From assembly GCA_015179025.1 (NCBI GenBank), contig WHUX01000030.1:248001-312000 (forward strand): 64,000 nt of DNA, in the 5' to 3' direction. Shown piece after piece: positions 10,712 through 21,024 of the stretch. Both the position numbers and the translations under genes were made by a program. Position 1 is the first letter of the stretch. Each line of letters starts with the position of its first letter. This stretch comes from Terfezia claveryi (lineage: Eukaryota > Ascomycota > Pezizomycetes > Pezizales > Pezizaceae). The notes beneath the pieces were generated by a model. It did no database searches, had not been told where the DNA came from, and saw nothing but the letters and a program-made list of their open reading frames with translations.

Positions 10712-11135
10712 TACGACAACTAAGGCGACCCCATGGATAAAAACCCTGTAGATAAGGAACTAATTTTCATTACATAGGAAATGTTTCAGATTTCTACAGT
10801 AGCAATATACTCAGTATCCTAGTCTCCATTCCATTCATCATCAGAAATGAAGGTGATGGGTTGTTAACTACACAAGCATGTACTTCATCATTTGAAGGGC
10901 TTGAGGTAATTTTTCCGGAATTCCCCTTGTTCAATGTCTGCCATCTCCCACTAATCAACAGGAAGGGTATGTGATGTGGATGGGGTTGTCAAAAATGACT
11001 TCATAGGGTGTTTTTTGAGTGTAGCAGAATGTTTTGTTCGATTCACATTTACTAAATTGAGGAATTATATTAATTGCCCGTGACTGGCACAGAGGGTATG
11101 CCACCCGCGAGCGGCCCAGAACACATATATACATG
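10712..11135 (+). repeat. Dispersed repeat D, copy 2
   Basis: Second copy of 3225–3705 without the hairpin. It ends in TATGCC, CCGCGAGCGGCCCAGAACAC and ATATATACATG. Divergence and small indels suggest both copies are old. Confidence 0.65.
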
Positions 11136-11137
11136 TT

Positions 11138-11310
11138 TGCATGGAATAACTTGATGGTTTTTCTATTTTATTCTATTTTTTTTTGTTTTATCATTTAATT
11201 TCTATCTTTTTCTTTTTTATTTATCTATTTGCATAAATATTATTTTATAATAATAATCCCCCTATGTAGTCAGTAGTGGACTGGATCTAGTTCAGATAAT
11301 TTATTACCCT
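11138..11310 (+). repeat. AT-rich repeat F, forward copy
   Basis: GGAATAACTTGATGGTTTTT, a 100-bp T/A-rich tract, ATTTGCATAAATATTATTTT, then GGATCTAGTTCAGATAATTT. The reverse complement lies at about 23840–24012. The two copies bracket most of the island (12.7 kb apart). Confidence 0.6.
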
Positions 11311-12084
11311 GAAGCCCTAAGCCTTTTTTCTTTTTTGAAGGTGGGAGGGGGAAAGGGGCAAGATGCTTAAAACACCATCACTACCCAACAGAATTAATTC
11401 TAAATCTTTGCTATATACACCTGCACAAGGCTCAAAAAAGATAAAAATCTACAACACCAGGGATTCCCGCGCAGTCCTAGACTGTAGACGGAGTTCAGCG
11501 GCACTAAACCTACTAGCGTAGTCACTGTCTTCCTGGGGGGGATTATAAGCGAATTTCTTCTTAGAGTCAAGCTTAGTACCGGTCGGCATATATGGTATTC
11601 TGTCCAATTTGACTGAATACTCAGCCTTGTATATTACTATAAAGGTGGGTATAGTCCCAGCTGAGATGAGATAATTACCTCTCCAGAGGTAAAGACCTGC
11701 TAACTATCCACTCTCACCTCAATCAAGGCAACCAACGAAGCCACGTTCCCTCGTCATAGGCTAGATAGCTTGAGTACGAGTAATTATTTGGCAAATAAAA
11801 GAAGCCATGTGCACGCGAAATCGTGTGGGTGTGAAGTCCTCAAAAGCACCTCTACTCACCGGCAATTTCTATACGTTAGGACTAACTGGCGATGGGGCTC
11901 GCAGCTCAATGAAGCTGTATCTCAGGTAGTCTGGTTGGCACAAGTGGCACAAGACACGGGTTTAGACTATATAGACCATCTTGTGCTGAATATCGATGCG
12001 CTATGTGGAATTCAGTGAAGTTTGGAGCAATCATAATTATAAAGTTTTTTTTGTCTACATCTTGTTGCACGAATTTCTTTTTAC
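11311..12084. other. Unassigned island sequence
   Basis: No recognisable gene. A short-insertion motif (GGTAGTCTGGTTGGCACAAG) is present at 11935–11954, followed by GGCACAAG again, a partial local duplication. Open frames here are short and show no known domain. Confidence 0.4.
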
Positions 12085-12540
12085 TCTACAAAATCCCCAG
12101 CTATTTCTTAGTTATAGGATCCAAGTAAGATGCAAAACGGTACTTTCTTAATCGCAGGTACTTATTTATATGCAGATTGCTAAGGTACTTCAATTCCTCG
12201 ATTTTAAACCAAAACGAAGCAGGTTCTGCCTAGAAGTATTCAACAGGTAGATGCTGTTTTACAGAGTTATGGGAGCATTTTTGCAGTTGTGATATGGCCA
12301 AACCTGATAATAAAGGGCTATATGCGAAGCTATTACAAAATCAGAACCTGAATCTACTGCAGCCACTGGGATAGCTCCAGCTAGGTATACCGTTATCAAT
12401 TCTTTTTTTGGGGGGGGTAAATCAGTACTCGTAAACCTTTATTAATACAAGTGCATTATACACCAAATTGAGTAATTATTTAAATTGCCCGTAAGCGGCA
12501 CAGTGGGTATGCCGCCCGCGAGCGGCCCAGAACATATATC
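12085..12540 (-). repeat. Dispersed repeat C, reverse copy, with shared terminal block
   Basis: Reverse complement of the repeat at 2432–3115. From about 12464 it continues into AATTGAGTAATTATTTAAAT and GCCCGCGAGCGGCCCAGAAC, the end block also seen in both copies of repeat D. Repeats C and D therefore share an end and may be members of one non-autonomous family. Confidence 0.6.
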
Positions 12541-12854
12541 CCGAAAGTCGTATATCCTGCTCGAACGACACAAGATAATGTAAAAATGTACATCCCCCTC
12601 TCTTGAAGGTATAGCCATAGCATATAGTACGTAGTACGTATATATACGTTACAACATTTAATATATATATCATGTTGGGTGTTGTTGGTTGGTGGAGGGT
12701 CGGGGAATCACAGTGAAGTACTGGTAACTTGGTTAATTCAGGACTGTAATAAGTATGCCGTATGCCGTATTCATGTCTCACGCGGGTTTGTGTGTGTGTT
12801 GGGGGTTAGAATGGGGGAAAGGGGAAGAAAAAAAGAAATCAGGTTCTTTTGAAA

Positions 12855-12921
<67 letters not shown>
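12855..12921 (+). repeat. (TAC)n microsatellite
   Basis: About 22 uninterrupted TAC units followed by an A run. Open frames across it are compositional artefacts. Confidence 0.95.
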
Positions 12922-12922
<1 letters not shown>

Positions 12923-13031
12923 AAAAAAAGACTAAAAGACTACAATAGTTTTTGTTGATTTTCTCACTTGATAATTTGGAGGTGGGTAGCCCGTGAAAGT
13001 CATATAGGGTAGTATTTGCACCGTAACGTCT

Positions 13032-13128
13032 ACGACATACACTGAAGAAAACGAGGCATCCCGTCCGCTCTGCCATATCTAAGTACTGCGGTGGGTGACC
13101 ACGCGGGAAAGCCTCCCACTGCAGCACG
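13032..13128 (+). pseudogene. 5S-rRNA-derived repeat, copy 2
   Basis: GACATACACTGAAGAAAACG, then AGGCATCCCGTCCGCTCTGC, CATATCTAAG, then TACTGCGGTGGGTGACCACG, CGGGAAAGCCTCCCACTGCA. This tracks ascomycete 5S rRNA closely (GGCATCCCGTCCGCTCTGCC; GTGGGTGACCAC) but lacks roughly 20 bases between AAG and the TACTG block, so it cannot fold as a working 5S rRNA. The internal promoter region is partly kept. The downstream tail is shared with the 6-kb copy, as expected for a SINE with a 5S head. Confidence 0.7.
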
Positions 13129-13149
13129 CAATGGGTATTTAGAATTTTT

Positions 13150-13200
13150 GACTTCTTGTAGTCTGGTTGGCACAACACCCTCGGTAGAGGGACTTCTTGT
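13150..13200 (-). repeat. 31-bp short insertion with exact 10-bp target duplication
   Basis: GACTTCTTGT at 13150–13159 is repeated exactly at 13191–13200. Between them are 31 bp beginning AGTCTGGTTGGCACAACACC and ending GGTAGAGG. The related 5S-type repeat at 6.1–6.25 kb has no counterpart of these bases, which supports insertion. Confidence 0.75.
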
Positions 13201-13242
13201 TTCAAGTAGCGTTGAATGGTTGCCTTTTTGAGAAATCATAGT

Positions 13243-13283
13243 AGTCCTTATCTACGAGGGTCTGATCGAGACTAGTCCTTATT
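13243..13283 (+). repeat. 21-bp short insertion with exact 10-bp target duplication
   Basis: TAGTCCTTAT at 13243–13252 recurs at 13274–13283 around a 21-bp insert starting CTACGAGGGTCTGATCGAG. The insert is the second variant of the family seen at 10472 and 6350. It sits only 43 bp from the preceding insertion, in the same 5S-derived repeat tail. Confidence 0.75.
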
Positions 13284-13383
13284 TGGCCCATACCCATTTC
13301 GGTATCCCAGTCTACCCTTTTTGTAATTAAGCTATTCCTATCTTGGTAGTCTCCCTAGGTAAGTACCATACCATAGGTTATTA

Positions 13384-14742
13384 CAATCCCTGGGCATTAG
13401 TCATGGTGAAACCAAAATTTAAGCCTCAAAACCGGCCCTGCCCCACTACGACAAGTTCTCAATTCCGTGCTATATCTCAACCACTATATGTCGCTCAAGT
13501 ATGAAATTAAAAATGAAAGAAGTATAGGTAGTAAAGAAACAGAGCTCAAAGTTTCAGCCAAATTAAAGAAAAATTGCACAAAGAATAAAGGTTGAAAATA
13601 CAGCTAATAGCGAGTGTACCAGCCCTTAGCGGCAATAACAGCTGCCACCCGGTTAGGCATACTGCTCCACAATGATTGAAAAACGGACTCTGGAATTGAT
13701 TCCTATGCCTTAGGCAAGACTTCAGCAAGGCGAGCTCGAACTGCATCTGGCCCTCCAGGAGTGTTGGCAATGTCAGGATACTTTGCATGTAAGTACCATT
13801 TCAGATGAATCCAGACATGCTCGATAGGATTGAGATCAGGGCTATAGAGAGGGTGTCTGTCAACTGAAATATTATGTCGCTTAAGGAACTCAGTCACTAG
13901 CTTGGCTGTATGAACTGGAGCATTGTCTTGTTGGAATTTGGCGTTGCCAATAGTGCGATTGATATGATCAATGACTGGAAGGAGGAGGGACTCAAGCAGG
14001 CGACAATAAACAGAGGCATTAACAGAACGCACCACCAGAGGTACAAAAGTACCACGCTGTTTCCCCCAGAAGCATCCCCAAACCATTATAGATGTTCCTT
14101 TTCCTTTTGGGATTGCATTAATACAATCCTTATCCCACTTTTGTTCAGGTGTACGAAAAACCCATATTTGTCTTGCATGAGCGGACCGTTCTGCAGTGCA
14201 CTCATCACTCCAAATCGTACTTTGAAAGTCTTCTATAGTCCAATCCTTCCCCTCTAGTGCCCATGCTAGCCTCTCCTTAGCTCTTGCCGCATTTAATTTC
14301 GGTCTTTTCTTTGCTAGCCACTTGCGTAGGCCATTCTCTCTTAGGTAGCGGTCCAAGGTATCTAGTGACACATGAGGGCAACAATCTTGTCGAATTTGCT
14401 CTCTAGTCCATGTCACATTCTTCTTTACACATCGAAGTATGGCCCTTCTATCTTGTTTGCTGAGCTTTTTTGGTCTACCGGGCCTAGGAGCATTTTCAAT
14501 ATGCCCCCGTTCTGTTACCTGATTTAGGAAATTTTTGATCGTTGACCAAGGGCGGCCAGAAATCACGGAAATCATGGTGATTGTATATTGTAAATGGAAG
14601 AGAACGAGGATGATACCTCTCTCTACTATAGTCATCTCTCGTCGCAAGGTAGAAGGCATGGTTGTTGCGGTATGGGGCTAAATGTCCGTTGTCGGGTCGG
14701 TGATTCTTCGCTTTTTCCCCCATGACTAATGCCCACGGATTG
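13384..14742 (-). mobile_element. Tc1/mariner transposon, 1,359 bp, apparently complete
   Basis: Terminal inverted repeats CAATCCCTGGGCATTAGTCA (13384) and the reverse complement of TGACTAATGCCCACGGATTG (14723–14742) differ at one base over at least 23 bp. TA dinucleotides flank both ends (13382–13383 and 14743–14744), the target duplication of this superfamily. A single uninterrupted transposase frame lies inside. Everything needed for activity seems to be present. Confidence 0.85.
13703..14659 (-). CDS. Tc1/mariner DDE transposase
   Basis: 318 residues, intact. The N-terminal half holds helix-turn-helix segments: WSTIKNFLNQV, then the basic linker RPGRPKKLSKQDRRAI and WTREQIRQD. The catalytic core has Asp in IWSDECT, Asp in FQQDNAPVHTA and Glu in SPDLNPIEHVW; 34 residues separate the last two, so it is a DD34E enzyme of the Tc1 group. 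It would cut and paste the element at TA sites. The first ATG at 14659 gives a Met-rich leader; a later Met is possible. It shows none of the frame damage seen in the neighbouring Copia element. Confidence 0.85.
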   Translation of the reverse strand: MPSTLRREMTIVERGIILVLFHLQYTITMISVISGRPWSTIKNFLNQVTERGHIENAPRPGRPKKLSKQDRRAILRCVKKNVTWTREQIRQDCCPHVSLDTLDRYLRENGLRKWLAKKRPKLNAARAKERLAWALEGKDWTIEDFQSTIWSDECTAERSAHARQIWVFRTPEQKWDKDCINAIPKGKGTSIMVWGCFWGKQRGTFVPLVVRSVNASVYCRLLESLLLPVIDHINRTIGNAKFQQDNAPVHTAKLVTEFLKRHNISVDRHPLYSPDLNPIEHVWIHLKWYLHAKYPDIANTPGGPDAVRARLAEVLPKA

Positions 14743-14862
14743 TACTTCACAGTCCCAACAAGCAGCTGAGGCGAACGCAGTGCTGTAGATAAAAATTTCG
14801 GAGTAGCCCCATATTTGAAGTCGACTTATATTTCAAATACCAGCTGTGCTGGGTAGTCAAAC

Positions 14863-15020
14863 GTATATATGTTCTGGTCCGTTCCGGGATTCCAGGCCAT
14901 ACCGGTATGGACCGGGCCGTTCCAGGATTGCCCGGGCCATACCGGTATGGCCCCCCATACCGGTATGGACTGGGCCGTTGCGAGATTGCAAGATTACCCA
15001 GGCCGTTCCGGGATGGCATA
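14863..15020 (+). repeat. Palindrome block with CCATACCGGTATGG, left copy
   Basis: TATATGTTCTGGTCCGTTCC is followed by three perfect 14-bp palindromes CCATACCGGTATGG at 14897–14910, 14937–14950 and 14955–14968, joined by GGGCCGTT units. The same start and palindromes occur in reverse complement at 23480–23580. The pair looks like the inverted ends of an 8.7-kb unit. Confidence 0.7.
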
Positions 15021-15315
15021 AATATTCATATCTTCTTATATTTCCTTACGCACACCCAACTTATTTGGCCTAACCAACGTAAATCATTTGATGCCATATT
15101 CCTAGATTCATGTCTACCTTAACCTCTACCCTCTACGCAGTCACCATCCCATTCCAAACTCCAACGCACCATCCCATTCCAAACTCCAACGCAAATGGTC
15201 TCCCAGTATAGCCGCGCCCGCACTACTGCGCTGTTCTTGTAGTTCACCTGCATTATATGCATTTTGAAATAATCCATTTTATTCTCACGATTATCTAATA
15301 AGGCTATCTAACACA

Positions 15316-15853
15316 TGTTAGTGATTGAATGCCGTACATTCATTCATTCCGCCCATGCCTTGCTATTCCACACGCAGCGACCTTCGGCCTGCAGATCTTA
15401 TGGCAAGCAACGGCCTTCTCAGGCATTGCGTGCTTCGGCCTTCACAGGCATTGCGTGCTCTGGCCTGCAGATCTTATGGCAAGCAACGGCCTTCTCAGGC
15501 ATTGCGTGCTTCGGCCTTCACAGGCATTGCGTGCTCTGGCCTGCAGATCATATGGCAAGCATCGGCCTTCACAGGCATTACGTGCTTCGGCCTTCACAGG
15601 CATTGCGTGCTACTCATATGTCCTTCTTCTTCTTCACTTTCTTATGTACGTTCATTCATGTATATATATCTCGTTCATTTCCTGTTGGATAGATGAGAAT
15701 AATCACAGAACAACGCATCTCTTCGCTGCAATACATCTCTTCACTTCTATATACTCTTCTCTACGTGACAATCTCACTTCGCTCATTCGTATTATCCTTC
15801 AGTGGACTTTTGGATCTCACTGCTGCCTATACCTCCCTCCTTTATCTCTTAAA
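15316..15853 (+). repeat. 5' LTR of the Copia element
   Basis: 538 bp. It contains internal tandem units of about 80 bp built on CAGGCATTGCGTGCTCTGGC and CTGCAGATCTTATGGCAAGC. Promoter and poly(A) signals are expected in it, but no clear TATA box was assigned. Confidence 0.95.
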
Positions 15854-15865
15854 GGTTATGAGCCC
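15854..15865 (+). other. Primer-binding site, internal initiator tRNA-Met
   Basis: GGTTATGAGCCC directly follows the LTR. It is complementary to the anticodon arm of initiator tRNA-Met (GGGCUCAUAACC). Priming from a tRNA cut in the anticodon loop is known for Drosophila copia and relatives, so this element probably uses a half-tRNA primer. Confidence 0.8.
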
Positions 15866-17629
15866 TCTACGCTTTGACTCTCTACGAACAAGCACAACAT
15901 GTCTTCCGAAGCAGGACCATCAAGGCAACCACGAACCCGTTCGAGAGTTCACCAAAATCTGCCTGATAGCGAAGAAGAAATCCTCGAAACCGTTGTACTC
16001 TCGCAACCACAACCTCTAGCTATTCCACAACCACAACCTCTAGCTATTCCACAACCACAACCTCTAGCTATTCCACAACCACAACCTCTAGCTATTCCAC
16101 AACCACAACCTCTAGCTCCTGAAGCTACACCACCTCAAGTCCAACCGGCTTTAGCGCTTGCTGCACAAGCACCGCAAGCGGCAGTACCTATTCCTGTCCA
16201 TCGGGACTTCAGGTCTAGTATTAAGCTAGAAAAGCTAGCAATTCTTGAAGGCGCAAAGAACTATGATCTTTGGTCACAACAGATGCTGATGATCTTTGAC
16301 GCTCTAGAAGCTACACAAGTAGTTGTCAACGGCTATATTCCTCCGCTCACAGCAACAGCTGCTGAAATAACACATCATAAGCATATAGAGACAGAATCTC
16401 TTCTGCTCCTTATTCAAGTTGTTTCGCAGAAAATCATGCTGCAGATTGGTAGGCATAGGTCTGCAAATAAGATCTGGCATTATCTCCGCAAAACATACTA
16501 CAAAGATACCCCGCTGTCCTTTGTACATGAGATTCATGCCTTTAATTCGCTTGCTTCCACACTTGATACCTCGCAATCAATTTCTCAGTTCATTGACACT
16601 TTTGAGATTCGATGGATGCGCTGCACCAATTGACCTCGAATGCACGTCCTGGCAGCTTCAAGGCTGTGTATAGGATTTTGCTAGAACTTGAAGAAGCTAA
16701 GCGCGAATACCTCCTTGCTTCCTTAGTCACTCACTACCCCAATGTGGTAGATAACCTGACTACTAAGGAAAATCTCTCGTATGATGATTTGAAGGAGAGG
16801 CTAGTAGGTCTAGCGATCAATAACCAACTCTCTAGCTACAATGGCGGAAACCAGACCAACACGGTGCTACTAGCCAACGGTCGCCCGAATAAGGCTAGAA
16901 GGAAGAAATTTGCGCAATCCCAGCAACAAGCCACAAAATCTCAATCCCAGCAAGCTTCACAAGCTTCGCAAGCCTCTGCAGATCCAGGCACTCGGTCTTG
17001 TACCTACTGCAAATGACACAGACATCGATTCAAAGGTCATGTCTGGCAAGATTGCCGGAAGCTAAAACATGACCAAGCTAGTAAGAAACAAATAGCACAG
17101 CCCCAAGCTGCTGTTGCTCAAGTTGCGCAAGCCTCCGTTTCTGAAGCTCAAGTTGCACAAGCCTCCATTTCTCAAGTGCTTGTCTCCCAACAACTCGATC
17201 CCTCCGGTTTTGTCTCTGAATCTATTCAGACTAACCCACAGGTTAGTACAATATACACCTGGAAACTAGATACATGTGCAACAGCTCACATGACATCTGA
17301 TATAGGTCATTTCTACCACATCTACCTGCATCACGGAGTTGTGAAGGTTGGGGGTAACAACCTCCTTCCTGTCGAGGGGAAAGGCACTGTGATAATACAT
17401 GCCTCTCTACCCAATAACACAATCAACCATCTGTTCTTAAAGGATGTGTTATATGTGCCTACTCTAAGTCATAGTCTGTTTGCCTGAGATGTCGTTAAGT
17501 TTAAGGTTGTTATGGTCGCTAGGGATAATGTTATTCATATGTTCAATAAAAGTGATCTTCAGACTCCGATCTTAATTGCAGACATTAGGGACAAGCTTCC
17601 CTGGTTGCGAGAAACTGCGAATTCGCAAC

Positions 17630-18010
17630 CTCATATAAGCCCTATGAGCTCTAATGCTCATACGCCTTATGAGCAATCTAATGCTCATACTGGCCTTATG
17701 AGCTCTTTGCTTACTTCGCAATCTCATATAAGCCCTATGAGCAATCCTAATGCTCATACCGCATTATGAGCTCTTCGCTTACTTCGCAATCTCATATAAG
17801 CCCTGTGAGCAATCCTAATGCTCATACCGGCCTTATGAGCTCTTCGCTTACTTCGCAACCTCTTATAAGCCCTATGAGCTCTTCGCTTACTTCGCAAAGC
17901 CTATGAGCTCTAATGCTCATACCGGCCTTATGAGCTCTTCATTGGCTTGCCGTCTTATATAAGCCCTGTGAGCAATACTAATGCTCATATCGGCCTTATG
18001 AGCTCAGCTT
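17630..18010 (+). repeat. Tandem repeats in the Copia protease–integrase linker
   Basis: Imperfect units containing TATAAGCCCTATGAGC, TCTAATGCTCATACCGG and TTATGAGCTCTTCGCTTACT. Unit number changes have probably shifted the reading frame here. Confidence 0.8.
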
Positions 18011-18924
18011 CGAGCTCCAACGCTCAATTAGCCTCTCTGGCCAACGCTCAATTAGCTATTAGCCATGCAAGCTCTTCTTCCTACATTCATTGGCATACTG
18101 CATTCAGGCATGCAGCTAAGCTCAATCCATCTGCATATGTGGACGGAGAGCTCATACCCAAGGCACCAGCCAACTTCGCATGCAATGCATGTATTATGTC
18201 AAAATCAACTAATAATACCCCATTCACTCTTTCTCATGCTCGCTCTACTAGGGCATTTGAACTCATACATAGCGATCTAAGTGGCAAGCAGCCTATCGCA
18301 TCTTATGGTAACTCTCTCTATTACATCACGTTTATAGACGATTTTACCTGCATAGCATGGATGCACTATCTAATAGCCAAATCCGATGCAAACCAAGTGA
18401 TTATTGATTTTATCACCTTTATCCAAAGGCAGTTCAATACCACTATTCTGGCTGTTTTAACTGATAACGGTGGAGAATATATCAAGGTTGATACTTACTT
18501 CAAACAACAAGGCATACGCCATATAAGGACACCACCTTATTCTCATGAATCGAATGGTGTTGCGGAACGCTTTAACCGCACAATACAGATAATGGTCAGA
18601 GGCATGCTCACCAATATCTCAGATAAGAGGTTGTGGGCGGAAGCATGCTCAACCGCTGTTTATTTGAAGAATCGCCTTTCACATTCACATCTCTAAGGGA
18701 TAACACCCTATGAAGCCCTGTATAAGGCAAAACCATCAATTAGTCATTTACACCCTTTTGGACAGCATTGCTTTGCTCACATCTACGAGGAAAATAGACC
18801 AAGTGGCAGCAAGCTTCTCCTACGGGCAGAAAGTGCGATATTTGTTGGTTATACGGACAGTACTTCTATATATAGGATACAGCTTAAAAACAAGCACATT
18901 AAGACAATAAGAGCAGCTCTTTGC

Positions 18925-19195
18925 TCATTCCCTCCAGCAAGCAATCAAGCAAGCTTACCAGCGAGCTTACTAGCGAGCAATCAAGCAAGCTTACCAGCGA
19001 GCTTACCAGCAAGCAATCAATTACCAGCGAGCTTACCAGCGAGCAATCAAGCAAGCTTACCAGCGAGCTTACCAGCAAGCAATCAAGCAAGCTTACCAGC
19101 GAGCTTACCAGCGAGCAATCAAGCAAGCTTACCAGCAAGCTTACCAGCAAGCTTATTAGCGAGCTTACCAGCAACTAATTAAGCAAGCTTACCAA
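18925..19195 (+). repeat. Tandem repeats in the Copia integrase–RT linker
   Basis: Repeated 12- and 36-bp units based on AGCGAGCTTACCAGC and AAGCAATCAAGCAAGC. They encode alternating LTSE/QSSK peptides in frame with the integrase side, and resemble the satellite downstream of the element (GAGCAAGCAAATCAGC). Confidence 0.8.
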
Positions 19196-21015
19196 GCTTG
19201 AGGTATGACCTAAGACCACGGAAAAAGGCAAAAATTGCTGTTATTGCTGAAAACTTACCAACCGATGCTGAAGCTCGAACAAGCGACCCTACCCAGCTAC
19301 CCAAGGCAATCCCATATGAGCTAGCCTTGCTTGCCGCCAACATTACCAATGAACCCAGAACTTACTTACAAGCTTCTAAAGGGCCCGATGCCCCTAAATG
19401 GTATGCGGCAATGCAAGCAGAGCTGCAAGCTTTAGCTGACCAAAACATCTGGGATATTGTGCCTATACCCTCTAACTGCAATATTGTCGGTTCCAAATGG
19501 GTATACAAAATAAAGCGAGATGCTGCTGGCAATATTAGCTGGTATAAGCAAGGTTAGTAGCACAAGGGTATTCTCAGCAACCCGGTACGGATTTTGATGA
19601 GGTTTTCACTCCAGTCGTCAGATATGACTCACTGCGCTTGCTCATTGCCCTATCAATATGCTCAAACTGGCCAAAACCAGACCAGCTTGATATCAAGGGT
19701 ACATTCCTATATGGCTATCTTAATGAAGAAGTCTATATGCGTCTTCCTCCTGGTTTCTTCGAAGATCAGCTGGACTCATGTGCTCTATTAAAACGATCTA
19801 TATATGGACTAAAACAAAGTCCAAGGCAGTGGTATGCTAGGCTGACTGGCTTCCTCATACCGCTGGGCTACAAAGCAACTAACTTTGACCCTTGCGTCTT
19901 AGTACATACCGGTCATAATATCATTATCGCAATCTATGTTGATGATATTACTATATTTGGATCCAGTCTACTTAGACAGGAGCTAAAGGAATCGCTAAAG
20001 AGAGAATTCGATCTCAGCGATATGGGCCCTCTAAACTGGTTGCTTGGGATTCAAATAGAATGGCAACATCAAGATTCGGTGACCTTGTCCCAACACACAT
20101 ATATAGACCAATTACTGGCGAAATTTGGGATGGACTCTTGCAACCCGGTCGTTCTTCCTCTCAATCCTCACTACAAGCTGGTAAAGGCTGATGAAGGAGA
20201 CAATGATCTTGCTGATGTCCCCTATACCAGCAAATTATAGGCTCTCTAATGTACCTTGTGATTGGCACACGACCTGATTTGGCATATACGGTCTCGGCAC
20301 TCTCTCAATTCTCTTCGAAACCGACAACAGCTCATATGGGGGCACTCAAGCAAGTCTTGCGATACCTCAAAGGCACTCACAACCTTAAGCTTTCATATAC
20401 CCCAAACCCTATTCATTTAGCTGGCTTCTCAGATGCAGATTATGCAGGTGATCGATCCGACCGAAAATCTACCACGGGCTACATCTTCCAGATAGCAACT
20501 AACACCATTTGCTGGCTGGCTATTAAACAGCGCTGTGTTGCTACTTCCACAGTCGAAGCCGAATACATTGCTCTCTCAACAACCGCCAAGCACCATGTGT
20601 GGCTACAGTTCGCTCTGAATGAGCTCAGAATTACTGCCCCAGCTGCTCTAAGCACTGATAACGATGGCTCTATTGATCTGACATCTAATCCTCGAATCAG
20701 TGATAAGAGCAAACACATCGAAGTGGCTTATCATCATGTGCGAGACCTTGTTGAGTCCGGGAAACTCATGGTCCTATACGTTCCTAGCCATGATAATTTA
20801 GCTGACTTATGCACTAAACCATTTCCCCAGCCACGACTCTCTCTGCTAAGAGATCTCGTCCTAGGCAAGTCATAAAAACAATCAAATTCAACACTCTTTT
20901 CCCTATACATCTTTTTTTTCCATATCCATGGTTTTTTATAGGTTTTTTAATGAGGTTGACTTGATTGCGTACATTTAGGAAGATAGGAGGGGCTTGAGTC
21001 TAGCAAGTATGAGCT

Positions 21016-21024
21016 GAGGAGGGG
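21016..21024 (+). other. Polypurine tract of the Copia element
   Basis: GAGGAGGGG lies immediately before the 3' LTR start at 21025, the expected primer for plus-strand DNA synthesis. Confidence 0.8.

Larger units (their letters stand above)
13325..14865 (+). repeat. Dispersed repeat B, copy interrupted by mariner
   Basis: 13325–13381 and 14745–14865 together correspond to 2188–2420. The mariner element occupies the gap. This gives relative age: repeat B first, mariner later. Confidence 0.6.
15899..20875 (+). pseudogene. Copia gag-pol, broken
   Basis: Starts at ATG 15899. Gag has four or five copies of an 8-residue repeat (LAIPQPQP; 16016–16117), then a UBN2-like capsid region (NYDLWSQQMLMIFDALEA). 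The zinc knuckle CTYCK is cut by a TGA at 17014. Protease has LDTCATAHM. Integrase has the HH-CC finger (HWHTAFRH, CNAC) and DDE residues (HSDLSG, LTDNGGEY, ESNGVAERFN). Reverse transcriptase has KWVYKIKRDAAG, LDIKGTFLYG and YVDDI; RNase H has FSDADYAGD and ATSTVEAEYIA. Breaks: frame change near 16.61 kb, TGA 17485, frame loss in repeats at 17.76 kb, TAA 18694, non-coding linker 18.9–19.2 kb, one-base losses near 19550 and 20238. The two TGAs fit CGA to TGA changes. Translation to a full polyprotein is impossible. Confidence 0.9.

Noticed and set aside
11500..11760. Minus-strand coding relic (chromodomain or gag)
   Set aside because: A readable stretch exists, but no motif could be matched with confidence.
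12755..13205. Poly-Leu and poly-Val frames
   Set aside because: Readings of the (TAC)n microsatellite.
15315..15877. Overlapping frames with repeated HCVLRPSQALRA peptides
   Set aside because: They are translations of tandem units inside the Copia LTR and recur identically in the 3' LTR.
19198..19557. Stand-alone host gene starting MRYDLRPRKKAK
   Set aside because: It is the N-terminal part of the Copia reverse transcriptase (KWVYKIKRDAAG); the frame resumes after a one-base loss.
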